A DNA stretch of 64,000 nt from Nocardia mexicana NBRC 108244. Lineage in GTDB: Bacteria > Actinomycetota > Actinomycetes > Mycobacteriales > Mycobacteriaceae. The first letter of the stretch is position 1, and the number at the start of each line of letters is the position of its first letter. Made by a program: the position numbers and the translations under genes. The notes under the pieces are model-generated. The model did not search any database. It was not told the origin of the DNA and saw only the letters and a program-made list of their open reading frames with translations. Below are positions 8,109 through 16,222 of the stretch, in pieces. Location of the stretch: assembly GCF_001613165.1 (NCBI RefSeq), contig NZ_BDBV01000087.1:1-64000 (forward strand). The letters run 5' to 3'.

Positions 8109-8358
8109 GGATGCTCCAGATCGTGGGTGAGGATCCGGTCCCGCGGCCGTCAGGCGCAGGCGGGCCGGATGAGGGTACGCGAAATACAGCCGGTGACGGC
8201 CATATTCATCGACCTCCCTCGATCCGAGCGGCGCGTGGTGCGCTGAGGAGCACGGTAGCAATGTCGGCGGCCGCGCAAAAACGTATTACCGCATCGGCCG
8301 GAGTGCGTCGGGCTCCGATCAGCCGCCGCGGTTCGCACCCGGTGCGTAGCCTGGATCC

Positions 8359-8841
8359 ATGTCGGATACCAGTGATATGGCGGCGCTGCTCGCGGGCCTG
8401 ACGGACGAGGACCTGCTGGCGGTCGTGGTGACCGCGACCACGGGGCGGCCGGGGCTGGAACAGCTGCATCTGGTGGCCGCCGAACTGCTGGCGCAGCGTG
8501 GTCATGCCGCTGCGCAGCCGGATGTGACGTCTACCACCGGTTCGGCTCCCGATCGGCCGGTGTCTGGGACATTCGGGCAGGTCGAGCCCGTATCCGGGGT
8601 ACCCCTACCGCCGACGGGTATTTCCGAGACTGCCGGATACTCCGCCTCCGGAGTCCCTACTTTCGAGTCAGTTCGGGATAAGGTCGAGCATCGCTTCGGC
8701 ACCGCGCAGGGGATGGGCGAACTCGATTCGCAGACGCCGGCGGGCCGCAGCGTCGAAGAACAATGGGAGGCGCGGGAGAAAACCGCGCGGGAACGCCTGG
8801 ACCGGATCCGGAAGTCGGTGCGCCGCAACGATTCCGGGTGA
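8359..8841 (+). CDS. Hypothetical protein, 160 aa
   Basis: Not recognised. The first about 45 residues are helical (MAALLAGLTDEDLLAVVVTA). The middle, about residues 50-100, is Pro/Thr/Ser-rich and likely disordered, and the last 50 residues are charged and helical (VEEQWEAREKTARERLDRIRK). No signal peptide or membrane helix. No Shine-Dalgarno precedes the ATG, so the message may be leaderless. It lies 27 bp before another conserved hypothetical in the same direction and probably shares a transcript. Codon use looks like its neighbours. Confidence 0.65.
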   Translation: MSDTSDMAALLAGLTDEDLLAVVVTATTGRPGLEQLHLVAAELLAQRGHAAAQPDVTSTTGSAPDRPVSGTFGQVEPVSGVPLPPTGISETAGYSASGVPTFESVRDKVEHRFGTAQGMGELDSQTPAGRSVEEQWEAREKTARERLDRIRKSVRRNDSG

Positions 8842-8868
8842 GCCAGGAATGGATTGAGGGTGGATTCG

Positions 8869-9888
8869 ATGACCGAGCCGCGGGAGATCGCCGAGCGCCT
8901 GCTCGATGCCCAGGTGGATTTCATTGTCGCGGAGGTGAGTGGGGAGCGCTTCGCCGAAGTGGTCGCGCGTGATGTGGAATCGGTGATCGGCGTCGCCGAC
9001 ACCATCATCTTCCGCGACGTGGTGACCGTCGAGCAGGCCAAGCGGACCGTCCGCAAGGTGGTCGATCGCAGCGACAGTCCGATCGTGCGCGATCTGGTCG
9101 GCGTGCTGTCGGACTCGCTGTACGACCACATCGCCGCCAACGACGGCCATACCCTCGGCGACGTGGTCGAGCGGGAGCCGGTCGAGGCGCTGCTGCGGAA
9201 GATTCTCGGCATGCACCACGCCCAGGAACGGCTGCTGGACCGGCTGAGCGAGGCGCCGACGGCCGGTCCGGTCGCGGCGAAGTTCACCGACATGCTGATC
9301 GACGACATCCTCGAGGCGAACAAGAAGATCGCGGGCAAGGTGCCCGGCGTCAATTCGCTGATGTCCATCGGGCAGAACGCGGTGAAGTCGGCGCGCAAGG
9401 CCGCCGAGGGCAGCCGCGTCGGCGCCCTGGCCGAGAAGGGCACGCTCTACGCGCTGAAGCGGGTGACGAACGCGGTCCGGGAGACCCTGCGGGATTCGCC
9501 GGTGCACGGTGCGGCCATGGAGTTCTGGGATGTGCACGCGGGCGAGCCCGTCAGCGGCCTGCGCGACTACCTGACCCAGGCCGATCTGCGGGAGCTGGCG
9601 CTGATCGTGCACCGCATCGTGGTCACCACCCGCAACAAGGAGTACGTCGGGCTGCTGCTCGACGAGTCGGTCGAGGTGTTCTTCGAGAAGTACGGCGACC
9701 ACACCCTGGCCGGTCTGCTGCCCGAACTGGGCGTCACGCCCGACGATATCGCCGAGGAGATCCTGGCCTACGGCCCCGCGGTGATCGAGGCCGCCAAGCG
9801 AAACGGCGTGCTGGCCAAGCTGATTCGCGAGCGCCTGGAGCCGTTCTACACCTCCGAGCAGGTGCTGGGGATTCTGGCTGACGCCTGA
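8869..9888 (+). CDS. Conserved hypothetical protein, 339 aa
   Basis: I cannot assign a family. The protein is soluble and predicted mostly helical, with recurring 70-90-residue blocks (REIAERLLDAQVDFI..., ELALIVHRIVVTTRNKEYV...) that suggest two or more similar helical bundles. There is no signal peptide, and no catalytic motif stands out. The start ATG 8869 is chosen over 8854 because GAGGGTGG lies at proper distance before it. It follows the 160-aa hypothetical in the same orientation. Confidence 0.75.
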   Translation: MTEPREIAERLLDAQVDFIVAEVSGERFAEVVARDVESVIGVADTIIFRDVVTVEQAKRTVRKVVDRSDSPIVRDLVGVLSDSLYDHIAANDGHTLGDVVEREPVEALLRKILGMHHAQERLLDRLSEAPTAGPVAAKFTDMLIDDILEANKKIAGKVPGVNSLMSIGQNAVKSARKAAEGSRVGALAEKGTLYALKRVTNAVRETLRDSPVHGAAMEFWDVHAGEPVSGLRDYLTQADLRELALIVHRIVVTTRNKEYVGLLLDESVEVFFEKYGDHTLAGLLPELGVTPDDIAEEILAYGPAVIEAAKRNGVLAKLIRERLEPFYTSEQVLGILADA

Positions 9889-9903
9889 GTCACTGAGAAC
9901 CGC

Positions 9904-10311
9904 TCAGTCAGTGGTGACGGCGAACGCGTCGATCTCCACGAGCATCTCCTCGCGGGGGAGGCCCGTGAAAACCGTGGTGCGGCTGGGGAGTACGCCGCCC
10001 TCGGTGTGCGCCTCGACGAACTTGCCGTAGGCCTCGTTCATGGCGGCGAAGTCCTCGCGCCGGGTGAGGTAGACGCGCAGCATCATCACGTCGTCGAAGC
10101 GGGCGCCGCTCGCCTCGACGATGGCGCGCACATTCTCCAGGGTCCGGGTCGTTTGTGCCGCAACGTCTCCCGGGTACAGGTAGTCGCTGGTCGCGGGGTC
10201 GACCGGGCCCTGGCCGGACACCTGGACGAAGGGTCCCTTGCGCACGCCCTGGGAGAACGTGTGCGCGGGGGCGGGCGCGGCGGTGGTGCGGACGGCGATT
10301 TTCTCACTCAT
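9904..10311 (-). CDS. RidA/YjgF family enamine/imine deaminase
   Basis: A 135-residue RidA protein. SRTTVFTGLPREEMLVEIDAF contains the conserved Arg and Glu that bind the carboxylate of 2-imino acids. RidA enzymes hydrolyse reactive enamine/imine products released by PLP-dependent dehydratases. Its start overlaps the iclR stop by 8 nt, so both are made together. The nearby D-serine-dehydratase-like gene (12405) is the kind of enzyme that releases such intermediates, so RidA probably serves that step. Confidence 0.9.
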   Translation of the reverse strand: MSEKIAVRTTAAPAPAHTFSQGVRKGPFVQVSGQGPVDPATSDYLYPGDVAAQTTRTLENVRAIVEASGARFDDVMMLRVYLTRREDFAAMNEAYGKFVEAHTEGGVLPSRTTVFTGLPREEMLVEIDAFAVTTD

Positions 10312-11077
10312 GGTGGGCCTTTCGAAGTTCGGGGCTCGGGCTCCAGCCGAGCTCGGCGGATACGGCGTCGGCCGCCACGCGCACGCGCGGAAGTAGGCCG
10401 AGTACCTGATCGTGATCGAGCAGCATGTCGGGCACCGACACCGACAGCGCGGATACCACGGTGCCGGTGCCGTTGCGAATGCCGACCGCGATGCAGTTGA
10501 CGAAGCTCTCATGCTCCTCGTGGTCCTCGGCGAAGCCCTGGGCCGCAACGATTTCCAGTTCGGACAGATACTGTTCGGGAGTTCGGATGGAGCGGTCGGT
10601 GAACGGGTGGTAGTCGAGCCGCTCGGCGACCGATCGCCACTGCGCGCGCGGCTGCCCGGCGACGAGCACCTTGCCGACGGCCGTGCAGTGCAGCGGCGCC
10701 GGGCGCCCGACTCGGGAGTACATCCGGACGCTCTGGATGGCGTCGAGCTTGTCGATGTAGATCGCCTCGCCGGATTCGTAGGTGGCCAGGTGCACGGTCT
10801 GACCCGTGTCGGCGTTGAGCCGCTCCAGATGACGGCGGGCCACGGTGCGCACGTCGCGGCGCTCCAGCGACCGGTTCGCCAGCTCGAACAGCCGCGCGCC
10901 CAGGGAATAGCGGTGGTCGGCGTCGTGCGTGACGAACCGCTGCGCCTCCATGGTCTGCAGCAGGCGCAGCACCGTGGACTTGTGCACGCCGAGCCGAGTC
11001 GCCAACTGGTCCAACGTCTTCTGGTCCTCGCCGAGCTCGGTGAGGATTACGAGCGCGCGTTGCAGGCTTTGGCTCAT
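10304..11077 (-). CDS. IclR family transcriptional regulator
   Basis: A 257-residue IclR protein: N-terminal winged helix (LDQLATRLGVHKSTVLRLLQTM, about residues 22-43) and C-terminal effector domain (GQTVHLATYESGEAIYIDKLD ... HCTAVGKVLVA ... GFAEDHEEHESFVNCIAVGI). KdgR-type members sense 2-keto-3-deoxygluconate and control sugar-acid catabolism, which fits the KDG kinase and KDPG aldolase beside it. The likely operator is the palindrome at 12335-12359. ATG 11077 has no own Shine-Dalgarno; it overlaps the stop of a 23-codon ORF that does have one, so it may depend on reinitiation. Confidence 0.9.
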   Translation of the reverse strand: MSQSLQRALVILTELGEDQKTLDQLATRLGVHKSTVLRLLQTMEAQRFVTHDADHRYSLGARLFELANRSLERRDVRTVARRHLERLNADTGQTVHLATYESGEAIYIDKLDAIQSVRMYSRVGRPAPLHCTAVGKVLVAGQPRAQWRSVAERLDYHPFTDRSIRTPEQYLSELEIVAAQGFAEDHEEHESFVNCIAVGIRNGTGTVVSALSVSVPDMLLDHDQVLGLLPRVRVAADAVSAELGWSPSPELRKAHHE

Positions 11078-11145
11078 GCGGCGACTCTGTCGATGTTGGG
11101 GCCCGGCGCGGTCGAGGGCTCTGTGTCGATGCTCCGCTCACTCAT
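11074..11145 (-). other. Micro-ORF (23 aa) coupled to iclR
   Basis: ATG 11145 has a strong Shine-Dalgarno (GAGGAGATCGC) and the frame runs 23 codons (MSERSIDTEPSTAPGPNIDR...) to a TGA that overlaps the iclR ATG (ATGA). Its own ATG overlaps the stop of another small ORF upstream. It may be a reinitiation leader, or the frameshifted N-terminal extension of IclR. No family is recognised. Confidence 0.4.
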
Positions 11146-11228
11146 GCGATCTCCTCGCCGGTCGGTGATCCCGGCACACTCGATGGTGGAGGTGGGGGCG
11201 CTGCGCTCACTCGTAGCAGGTCACTCAT
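11142..11228 (-). other. Micro-ORF (28 aa) linking kdgK to the iclR leader
   Basis: ATG 11228 overlaps the sugar-kinase stop (CTATGAGT) and the frame runs 28 proline-rich codons (MSDLLRVSAAPPPPPSSVPG...) to a TGA that overlaps the next micro-ORF's ATG. Together the two micro-ORFs fill the whole kdgK-iclR gap with no untranslated base. No family is recognised. Confidence 0.35.
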
Positions 11229-12262
11229 AGCACAGCATTCTCCCGGTCGGTCGCCGGATAGTGGGTGGCTGCCCACTCGGAATCCGGTGCGGTGGCTCGA
11301 TTTTCGAGGTGCGCAAGGGGCGGCAGCTCGGCGATATCGCCGGTGCCGGTGAGTGCGGCGGCGGCGCACAGGTGCCCGAAACGCAGCAGCTGTTCGTGGG
11401 GGCGGCCCTGCAGTAGCGCGGCCAGGTAGCCACCGGCGAAGGCGTCGCCGGCACCGATGGCCTCGGTCACCGCCAGTCGCAGCGCCGGAACTTCCCGCCG
11501 TTCGTCGCCGAGGAATCCGGTGACCGAATGCCCGCTGTTCTTCACCACCAGATGCCTTGGGCGCGGGAACATCTCGCGCAGGCGGGCCGGGTCGCCGGTG
11601 CCGAACACCTCCTCGGCCTCGTCGGCGCCGAGGAAGGCGATATCGCTTCCGGACACCTGCCGGGCGAGCACGTCGGTGGCCGATTCGGTGCGCCGGATCC
11701 ACAGTGCCGGACGATAATTCAGGTCGAAGCTGACCATGCGGCCGTGCCGCGGGAGAGTGACCAGGCGGTCGGTGAGCTCCGTGGCCGAGGCCGACAGCGC
11801 GGTGGTGATGCCGGTGAAGTGGATCAGCTCGCAGCCGTCGAGGAGTTCGGCCGAGGCCGTCAGGTCCGCCGGTGACAGCGCGCTGGCGGCCGATCCGCCC
11901 CGGTAGTACAGCATCCGGCTGGCGCCGATGGCCAGATCGGTGGCCGCGCCGGACCCGCCGCCGCGCTCCTTCACGTAGATGCCGGTAGGCCGGGCCGGAT
12001 CGGTGTAGACGGCGTCGGTGCGCACGCCGCGTTCGGACAGGTGCCGCAACAGGTATCGGCCGAATCCGTCGTCGCCGACCCGCGAGACCCAGGCGGTGTC
12101 GACGCCGAGCTGGGCGAGCACGGTGGCGACATTGACCTCGGCGCCGCCCGCGGCGCGCTCGAAGAGCGGCGAATCCTCGAGCGGACCCGGCTGCGCGACG
12201 AGGACGGCGAGTCCTTCGCCGACGGTGACCGCGCGCGGCGTGGTCGGCGTAGGCCAGCTCAC
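11225..12262 (-). CDS. kdgK: PfkB-family sugar kinase, probable 2-dehydro-3-deoxygluconokinase
   Basis: A 345-residue ribokinase-fold enzyme with the sugar-binding GGAEVNVA motif (residues 39-46) and the ATP/anion-hole motif GAGDAFAGG (270-278), catalytic Asp273. Overall it resembles KDG kinases, which phosphorylate 2-keto-3-deoxygluconate to KDPG. The product would feed the KDPG aldolase at 15594. GTG 12262 is used because AAGGAGATTGT precedes it. It is the first gene of the minus-strand arm of the catabolic cluster. PfkB substrate prediction is uncertain by sequence; the neighbourhood strengthens the KDG call. Confidence 0.85.
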   Translation of the reverse strand: MSWPTPTTPRAVTVGEGLAVLVAQPGPLEDSPLFERAAGGAEVNVATVLAQLGVDTAWVSRVGDDGFGRYLLRHLSERGVRTDAVYTDPARPTGIYVKERGGGSGAATDLAIGASRMLYYRGGSAASALSPADLTASAELLDGCELIHFTGITTALSASATELTDRLVTLPRHGRMVSFDLNYRPALWIRRTESATDVLARQVSGSDIAFLGADEAEEVFGTGDPARLREMFPRPRHLVVKNSGHSVTGFLGDERREVPALRLAVTEAIGAGDAFAGGYLAALLQGRPHEQLLRFGHLCAAAALTGTGDIAELPPLAHLENRATAPDSEWAATHYPATDRENAVL

Positions 12263-12334
12263 ACAATCTCCTTCGAATGCTTGCGGCTAGGTGGCGTCTC
12301 GTGCAGACTAACCACCGAAAACACAAGGCGCAAC

Positions 12335-12359
12335 ATGCATTGCAGAATATGCAATGCAT
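12335..12359. promoter_or_regulatory. Perfect palindrome in the catabolic cluster's divergent promoter
   Basis: ATGCATTGCA (12335-12344) and its exact complement TGCAATGCAT (12350-12359) are separated by GAATA. The dyad lies between the divergent kdgK and D-serine-dehydratase-like genes, in an AT-richer stretch of otherwise GC-rich DNA. Its size and place fit the operator of the cluster's IclR regulator, controlling both arms. Confidence 0.75.
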
Positions 12360-12404
12360 GAAGGCTATGATTGGCAAGGCCATGGCTTGCATGAAGGGAG
12401 CGCG

Positions 12405-13778
12405 GTGGCTACCGATACGGGTGGAAGCGTCGCGCCTACGAGCCATGCCTCGCCGAAGGCTGTACCCGCGGGTGACGGTCGACGGCGCGCTGCGGACGGG
12501 CGTGGCATCGATGTTGCCGCGGTGGCAGAACTCGGCTACCGGGTGCTGGGGGTGGAGCACAAATCCGTGCCGCCGGCCGCGTGGGGGATGACCGCGCGCG
12601 AGTTCCTTTCCACGGCACCGTATCTCGATGAGTTCGCGACTCCGGTACTGACCGTGGATCGTGCGGCGCTGGAATCGAATCTCGCGGTGATGGCCGAGTG
12701 GGCCGCCGCCGCGGGGGTGCGGCTGGCGCCGCACGGCAAGACCACGATGGCCCCGCAGCTGTGGGCCGGGCAGTTGGCCGCCGGTGCGTGGGGGATCACC
12801 CTGGCCACCGGATGGCAGGCGCAGGTCGGGCGCGCGTTCGGGCTGACGCGGATACTGCTCGCCAACGCGCTGGTCGATCCGGTCGGATTGCGCTGGGCGG
12901 CGGAGCAATTGCGCCGCGATCCGGATTTCGAATTCCTCAGCTGGGCCGACAGCGTGGCGACCGTGCGGCAGATGGAGCGTCATCTGCCCGAGGGCACGCG
13001 GCTGCCGGTTCTGGTCGAGCTGGGCGGCCCGCACGGTCGCACCGGCGCGCGCAGCGTCGAGGAGGCGCTGGACGTGGCGGCGGCCATCGTCCGCTCGGAG
13101 CGCCTGGAGCTGGCGGGCGTCGGGGGATACGAGGGCGCTCTCGCGCACGATCGCACCGACGGCGCCGTCGCCGCCGTGCGCGGCTACCTCGACGAACTGG
13201 CTCGGCTGCACCGCGAGCTCTCCGGCCGGTACGAGCGACCCGCGATCGTCACCGCGGGCGGCAGCGCGTATCCGGACCTGATCGTCGAGCGGCTGGCGGG
13301 ACTCGCGGACGAGCAAGGCGCACACGGTGTTCCGACCACGGTGGTGCTGCGCTCGGGTGCCTATCTCATTCACGACGACGGCTTCTACTCCGGCATCTCG
13401 CCGCTGGCCGATCCGTCCGCCGGACCCGCGCTGCGCTCGGCCATGCACGGCTGGGCCCGCGCGGTGTCGCGGCCGGAGCCGGGACTGGCGCTGCTCGACG
13501 CCGGGAAGCGGGACCTGCCGTTCGATGAGGGGCTGCCGGTACCGCAACGGCATTCGGGCGGGGAAGGAGTACCGCCGGGCGCCCACGTGTCGGCGCTCAA
13601 CGACCAGCACACCTTCCTGCGGTGGCCCGGAGGCGGCGATGTGCCGGTCGGCAGTGTGGTGCGGCTCGGTCTGTCGCACCCCTGCACGGCCTTCGACAAG
13701 TGGCGGCTCATCCCGGTGATCGACGACGCCGATGCCGCGCGGCCCCGGGTCGTCGATCTCCTGCACACCTTCTTCTGA
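12405..13778 (+). CDS. D-serine dehydratase/D-threonine aldolase-like PLP enzyme; possible D-glucosaminate dehydratase
   Basis: About 457 residues, fold-type III alanine-racemase-like. The PLP lysine lies in APHGKTTM (about K112), and the metal pair His-x-Cys is in LSHPCTAFDKW (about H425, C427), as in zinc-dependent D-serine dehydratases. COG3616 members split D-amino acids by dehydration, and some act on D-glucosaminate (2-amino-2-deoxygluconate) to give 2-keto-3-deoxygluconate. KDG kinase, KDPG aldolase and RidA alongside favour that substrate here (inference). GTG 12405 is used because AAGGGAG precedes it; the region upstream in frame overlaps the operator. Confidence 0.82.
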   Translation: MATDTGGSVAPTSHASPKAVPAGDGRRRAADGRGIDVAAVAELGYRVLGVEHKSVPPAAWGMTAREFLSTAPYLDEFATPVLTVDRAALESNLAVMAEWAAAAGVRLAPHGKTTMAPQLWAGQLAAGAWGITLATGWQAQVGRAFGLTRILLANALVDPVGLRWAAEQLRRDPDFEFLSWADSVATVRQMERHLPEGTRLPVLVELGGPHGRTGARSVEEALDVAAAIVRSERLELAGVGGYEGALAHDRTDGAVAAVRGYLDELARLHRELSGRYERPAIVTAGGSAYPDLIVERLAGLADEQGAHGVPTTVVLRSGAYLIHDDGFYSGISPLADPSAGPALRSAMHGWARAVSRPEPGLALLDAGKRDLPFDEGLPVPQRHSGGEGVPPGAHVSALNDQHTFLRWPGGGDVPVGSVVRLGLSHPCTAFDKWRLIPVIDDADAARPRVVDLLHTFF

Positions 13779-13792
13779 TCCGGCGGAACATC

Positions 13793-15397
13793 ATGGGCGA
13801 CTTGCTGATTCGCAATATCGACGTCGTGGACGGAACCGGCGAACCACGGTATCGCGGCGACGTGGTGGTCCGTGACGGCCGCATCGCCGGGGTCGCCCCG
13901 CCGCGTTCGGTCGCCACCGCAGACCGGGTGGTCGACGGCGAAAATCTGGCATTGGCCCCGGGTTTCATCGATATGCACGCGCATTCGGATCTGCACCTGC
14001 TCACCGAGCCGGAGCATCTGCCGAAGCTCAGCCAGGGCGTCACCACCGAGGTGATCGGCCAGGACGGCCTGTCCTATGCCCCGATCGACGATGCCGCGCT
14101 GGCGGTGCTGCGCCGCCAGATCGCCGGGTGGAACGGCAATCCCGCCGATCTGGACATGTCCTGGCGCAGCGTCGGCGAGTATCTCGAGCGGCTCGACGAG
14201 GGCATCACGCCCAACGCCGCCTACCTGGTGCCGCAGGGCACGCTGCGGTTGCTGGTCGTCGGCGCGGAACAACGACCGGCCACGCCCTGGGAGATCGCGC
14301 GCATGCGTGAACTGCTCGCACAGGGCCTGGCCGAGGGCGCGGTCGGCATGTCCAGCGGGCTCACCTACACACCCGGAATGTATGCCGACACAGCGGAATT
14401 GGCCGCGCTGTGCGACGTGGTCGCCGAGGCGGGCGGCTTCTACGCGCCGCACACCCGGTCCTACGGCGCCGGGGCACTGCAGGCCTACGCCGAAATGATC
14501 GGCCTCGCCCGCACCACCGGCTGTGCGCTGCACCTGACGCACGCCACGATGAACTTCGGCGTGAACCGCGGCCGCGCACCGGAACTGCTCGCCATGATCG
14601 ACGCCGCGCTGGCCGAGGGGTGCGATATCAGCCTCGACACCTACCCGTATCTGCCCGGTGCGACGACGCTGTCGGCGCTGCTGCCCAGCTGGGCGATGTC
14701 CGGCGGCCCGGACGCGGCGCTGGCGCGGCTGGCCGATCCGGAGCAGCGGTCGCTCATCGCCTCGGACGTCGACGTTCACGGTTCGGACGGGTGCCACGGT
14801 GTGACCGTCGAATGGGAGACCATCCAGATCAGCGGCGTCACCGATCCGGCGCTGGCGGGACATGTCGGCCGGACCGTTGCCGAGATCGGCGCCGCCGAAG
14901 ACGTTGCGCCCGTGGAGATCTTCTTCGATCTGCTGCGGCGCGACCAGCTGGCGACGACGATCCTGCAGCACGTCGGGCACGAGGACAACGTGCGCGCCAT
15001 CATGCGCCACCCGCGGCATATGGGCGGCAGCGACGCGCTGCTGGTCGGCGCCCGGCCGCATCCGCGTGCCTGGGGCACCTTCCCGCGCTATCTCGGGCAT
15101 TACGTCCGCGAGCTGGGCGTGCTCGGCCTGGAGGAGTGCGTCAATCACCTCACCGGCCGCCCCGCGCAGCGACTACGCCTGCGCGACCGCGGGCTGATTC
15201 GGCCCGGCTATGCCGCCGACCTCGTAATCTTCGATCCCGCAACGATTTCCGACACCGCCACTTTCGACGACCCGAAGCAGCAGGCGCGCGGGATCGAGCA
15301 TGTGCTGGTCAACGGAGAGTTCGCGCTCGACGGGGGAGTACCGACCGGTGCGCGTGCGGGGCGGGCGCTGCGCATGGCCGGAAGGGAGACCCGGTGA
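13793..15397 (+). CDS. N-acyl-D-amino-acid deacylase family amidohydrolase
   Basis: About 534 residues of the D-aminoacylase type. The metal-binding HxH is in GFIDMHAHSD (H62, H64), followed by YAPHTRSYG, LHLTHATMNFG and the C-terminal MGGSDALLVG ... HPRAWGTFPRYLGHYVRE. These zinc enzymes remove acyl groups from N-acyl-D-amino acids. In this cluster the plausible substrate is N-acetyl-D-glucosaminate, giving D-glucosaminate for the preceding PLP enzyme. ATG 13793 follows GGCGGAACATC. The stop overlaps the GTG of a 67-aa ORF. Confidence 0.88.
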   Translation: MGDLLIRNIDVVDGTGEPRYRGDVVVRDGRIAGVAPPRSVATADRVVDGENLALAPGFIDMHAHSDLHLLTEPEHLPKLSQGVTTEVIGQDGLSYAPIDDAALAVLRRQIAGWNGNPADLDMSWRSVGEYLERLDEGITPNAAYLVPQGTLRLLVVGAEQRPATPWEIARMRELLAQGLAEGAVGMSSGLTYTPGMYADTAELAALCDVVAEAGGFYAPHTRSYGAGALQAYAEMIGLARTTGCALHLTHATMNFGVNRGRAPELLAMIDAALAEGCDISLDTYPYLPGATTLSALLPSWAMSGGPDAALARLADPEQRSLIASDVDVHGSDGCHGVTVEWETIQISGVTDPALAGHVGRTVAEIGAAEDVAPVEIFFDLLRRDQLATTILQHVGHEDNVRAIMRHPRHMGGSDALLVGARPHPRAWGTFPRYLGHYVRELGVLGLEECVNHLTGRPAQRLRLRDRGLIRPGYAADLVIFDPATISDTATFDDPKQQARGIEHVLVNGEFALDGGVPTGARAGRALRMAGRETR

Positions 15398-15597
15398 CTG
15401 CGGCCCATGTACCCGCGACGGGAAGTATGCGCGCTGACGCCCAGGGCCACCGGACCACCGATCCGGTGAGAGCGGGAGCGGCGGCTTGCGCCGGGGGTAC
15501 CGCGATGTCCATCGGTCCCCGGGGATCGGACGACCGAGCCCTGTGGACTGCACGTCCGATTTATCCAATGGCCCTGCACAGCAAGGAGATCCGGTGA
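15394..15597 (+). other. 67-aa ORF bridging the deacylase and KDPG aldolase genes
   Basis: GTG 15394 overlaps the deacylase stop and has its own Shine-Dalgarno (GGGAGACCCG). The frame stays open for 67 codons and ends in a TGA overlapping the aldolase GTG. The two start regions are alike (GGGAGACCCGGTGACTGC versus AAGGAGATCCGGTGACCAC), as if the aldolase start had been duplicated with about 200 bp of filler. The predicted peptide is low in hydrophobic residues and matches no family I know. Confidence 0.4.
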
Positions 15598-16214
15598 CCA
15601 CCGCCCTGGACGTGATCCGCGCCGACCGCGTGCTGACGGTGGTGCGTGCGCCGCAGATTCCGGACCCGCTCGCCCTCGCTGACACCCTCTCCGATTCCGG
15701 AATCCGCGCGGTGGAGCTGACTTTCACGACGCCGGATGTCCTCGCGGCGCTGCGTGCGGCCGCCGCGTCGGAGCAGGCTGTGGTCGGCGCCGGGACGGTG
15801 CTGACTGGCGAGCAGGCCGAGCAGGCGATCGGCAGCGGCGCCCGCTTCCTGGTCACTCCCGGCCTGCGGGCCGAGGTCGCCGAGGTCGCCGCCCGCCACG
15901 ACATCCCGGTCGTGATGGGCGCTTTCACGCCCACCGAGGTCATGCAGGCCCTGGATCTCGGCGCCGCGGCGGTGAAGATCTTCCCCGCCCGCGCCCTCGG
16001 CCCGGGATATCTGAGGGACCTGCGGGGACCGTTCCCCGACGCGGCGCTGATTCCCTCCGGCGGAGTGAATGCGGGCAACGCCGCGGAGTTCCTGGCGCAG
16101 GGCGCGGTGGCCGTCACGGCGGGGACCGACGTCGTCGACCCCTCCGACGTCGCGGCGGGCCGGTGGTCCGAAATCGCCGTGCGCGCCACGAATTTCGTTC
16201 GATCCATGAAGTGA
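15594..16214 (+). CDS. eda: 2-dehydro-3-deoxy-phosphogluconate (KDPG) aldolase
   Basis: A 206-residue class I aldolase: Schiff-base Lys128 in AAVKIFPA, the catalytic Glu41 in AVELTFTTP, plus VVGAGTVL and the phosphate-binding IPSGGVNAGN. It splits KDPG into pyruvate and glyceraldehyde 3-phosphate, the last step of the route proposed for this cluster. GTG 15594 has AAGGAGATCCG before it and overlaps the stop of the 67-aa ORF. The length is normal for the family. Confidence 0.93.
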   Translation: MTTALDVIRADRVLTVVRAPQIPDPLALADTLSDSGIRAVELTFTTPDVLAALRAAAASEQAVVGAGTVLTGEQAEQAIGSGARFLVTPGLRAEVAEVAARHDIPVVMGAFTPTEVMQALDLGAAAVKIFPARALGPGYLRDLRGPFPDAALIPSGGVNAGNAAEFLAQGAVAVTAGTDVVDPSDVAAGRWSEIAVRATNFVRSMK

Positions 16215-16222
16215 GGTAAGAG

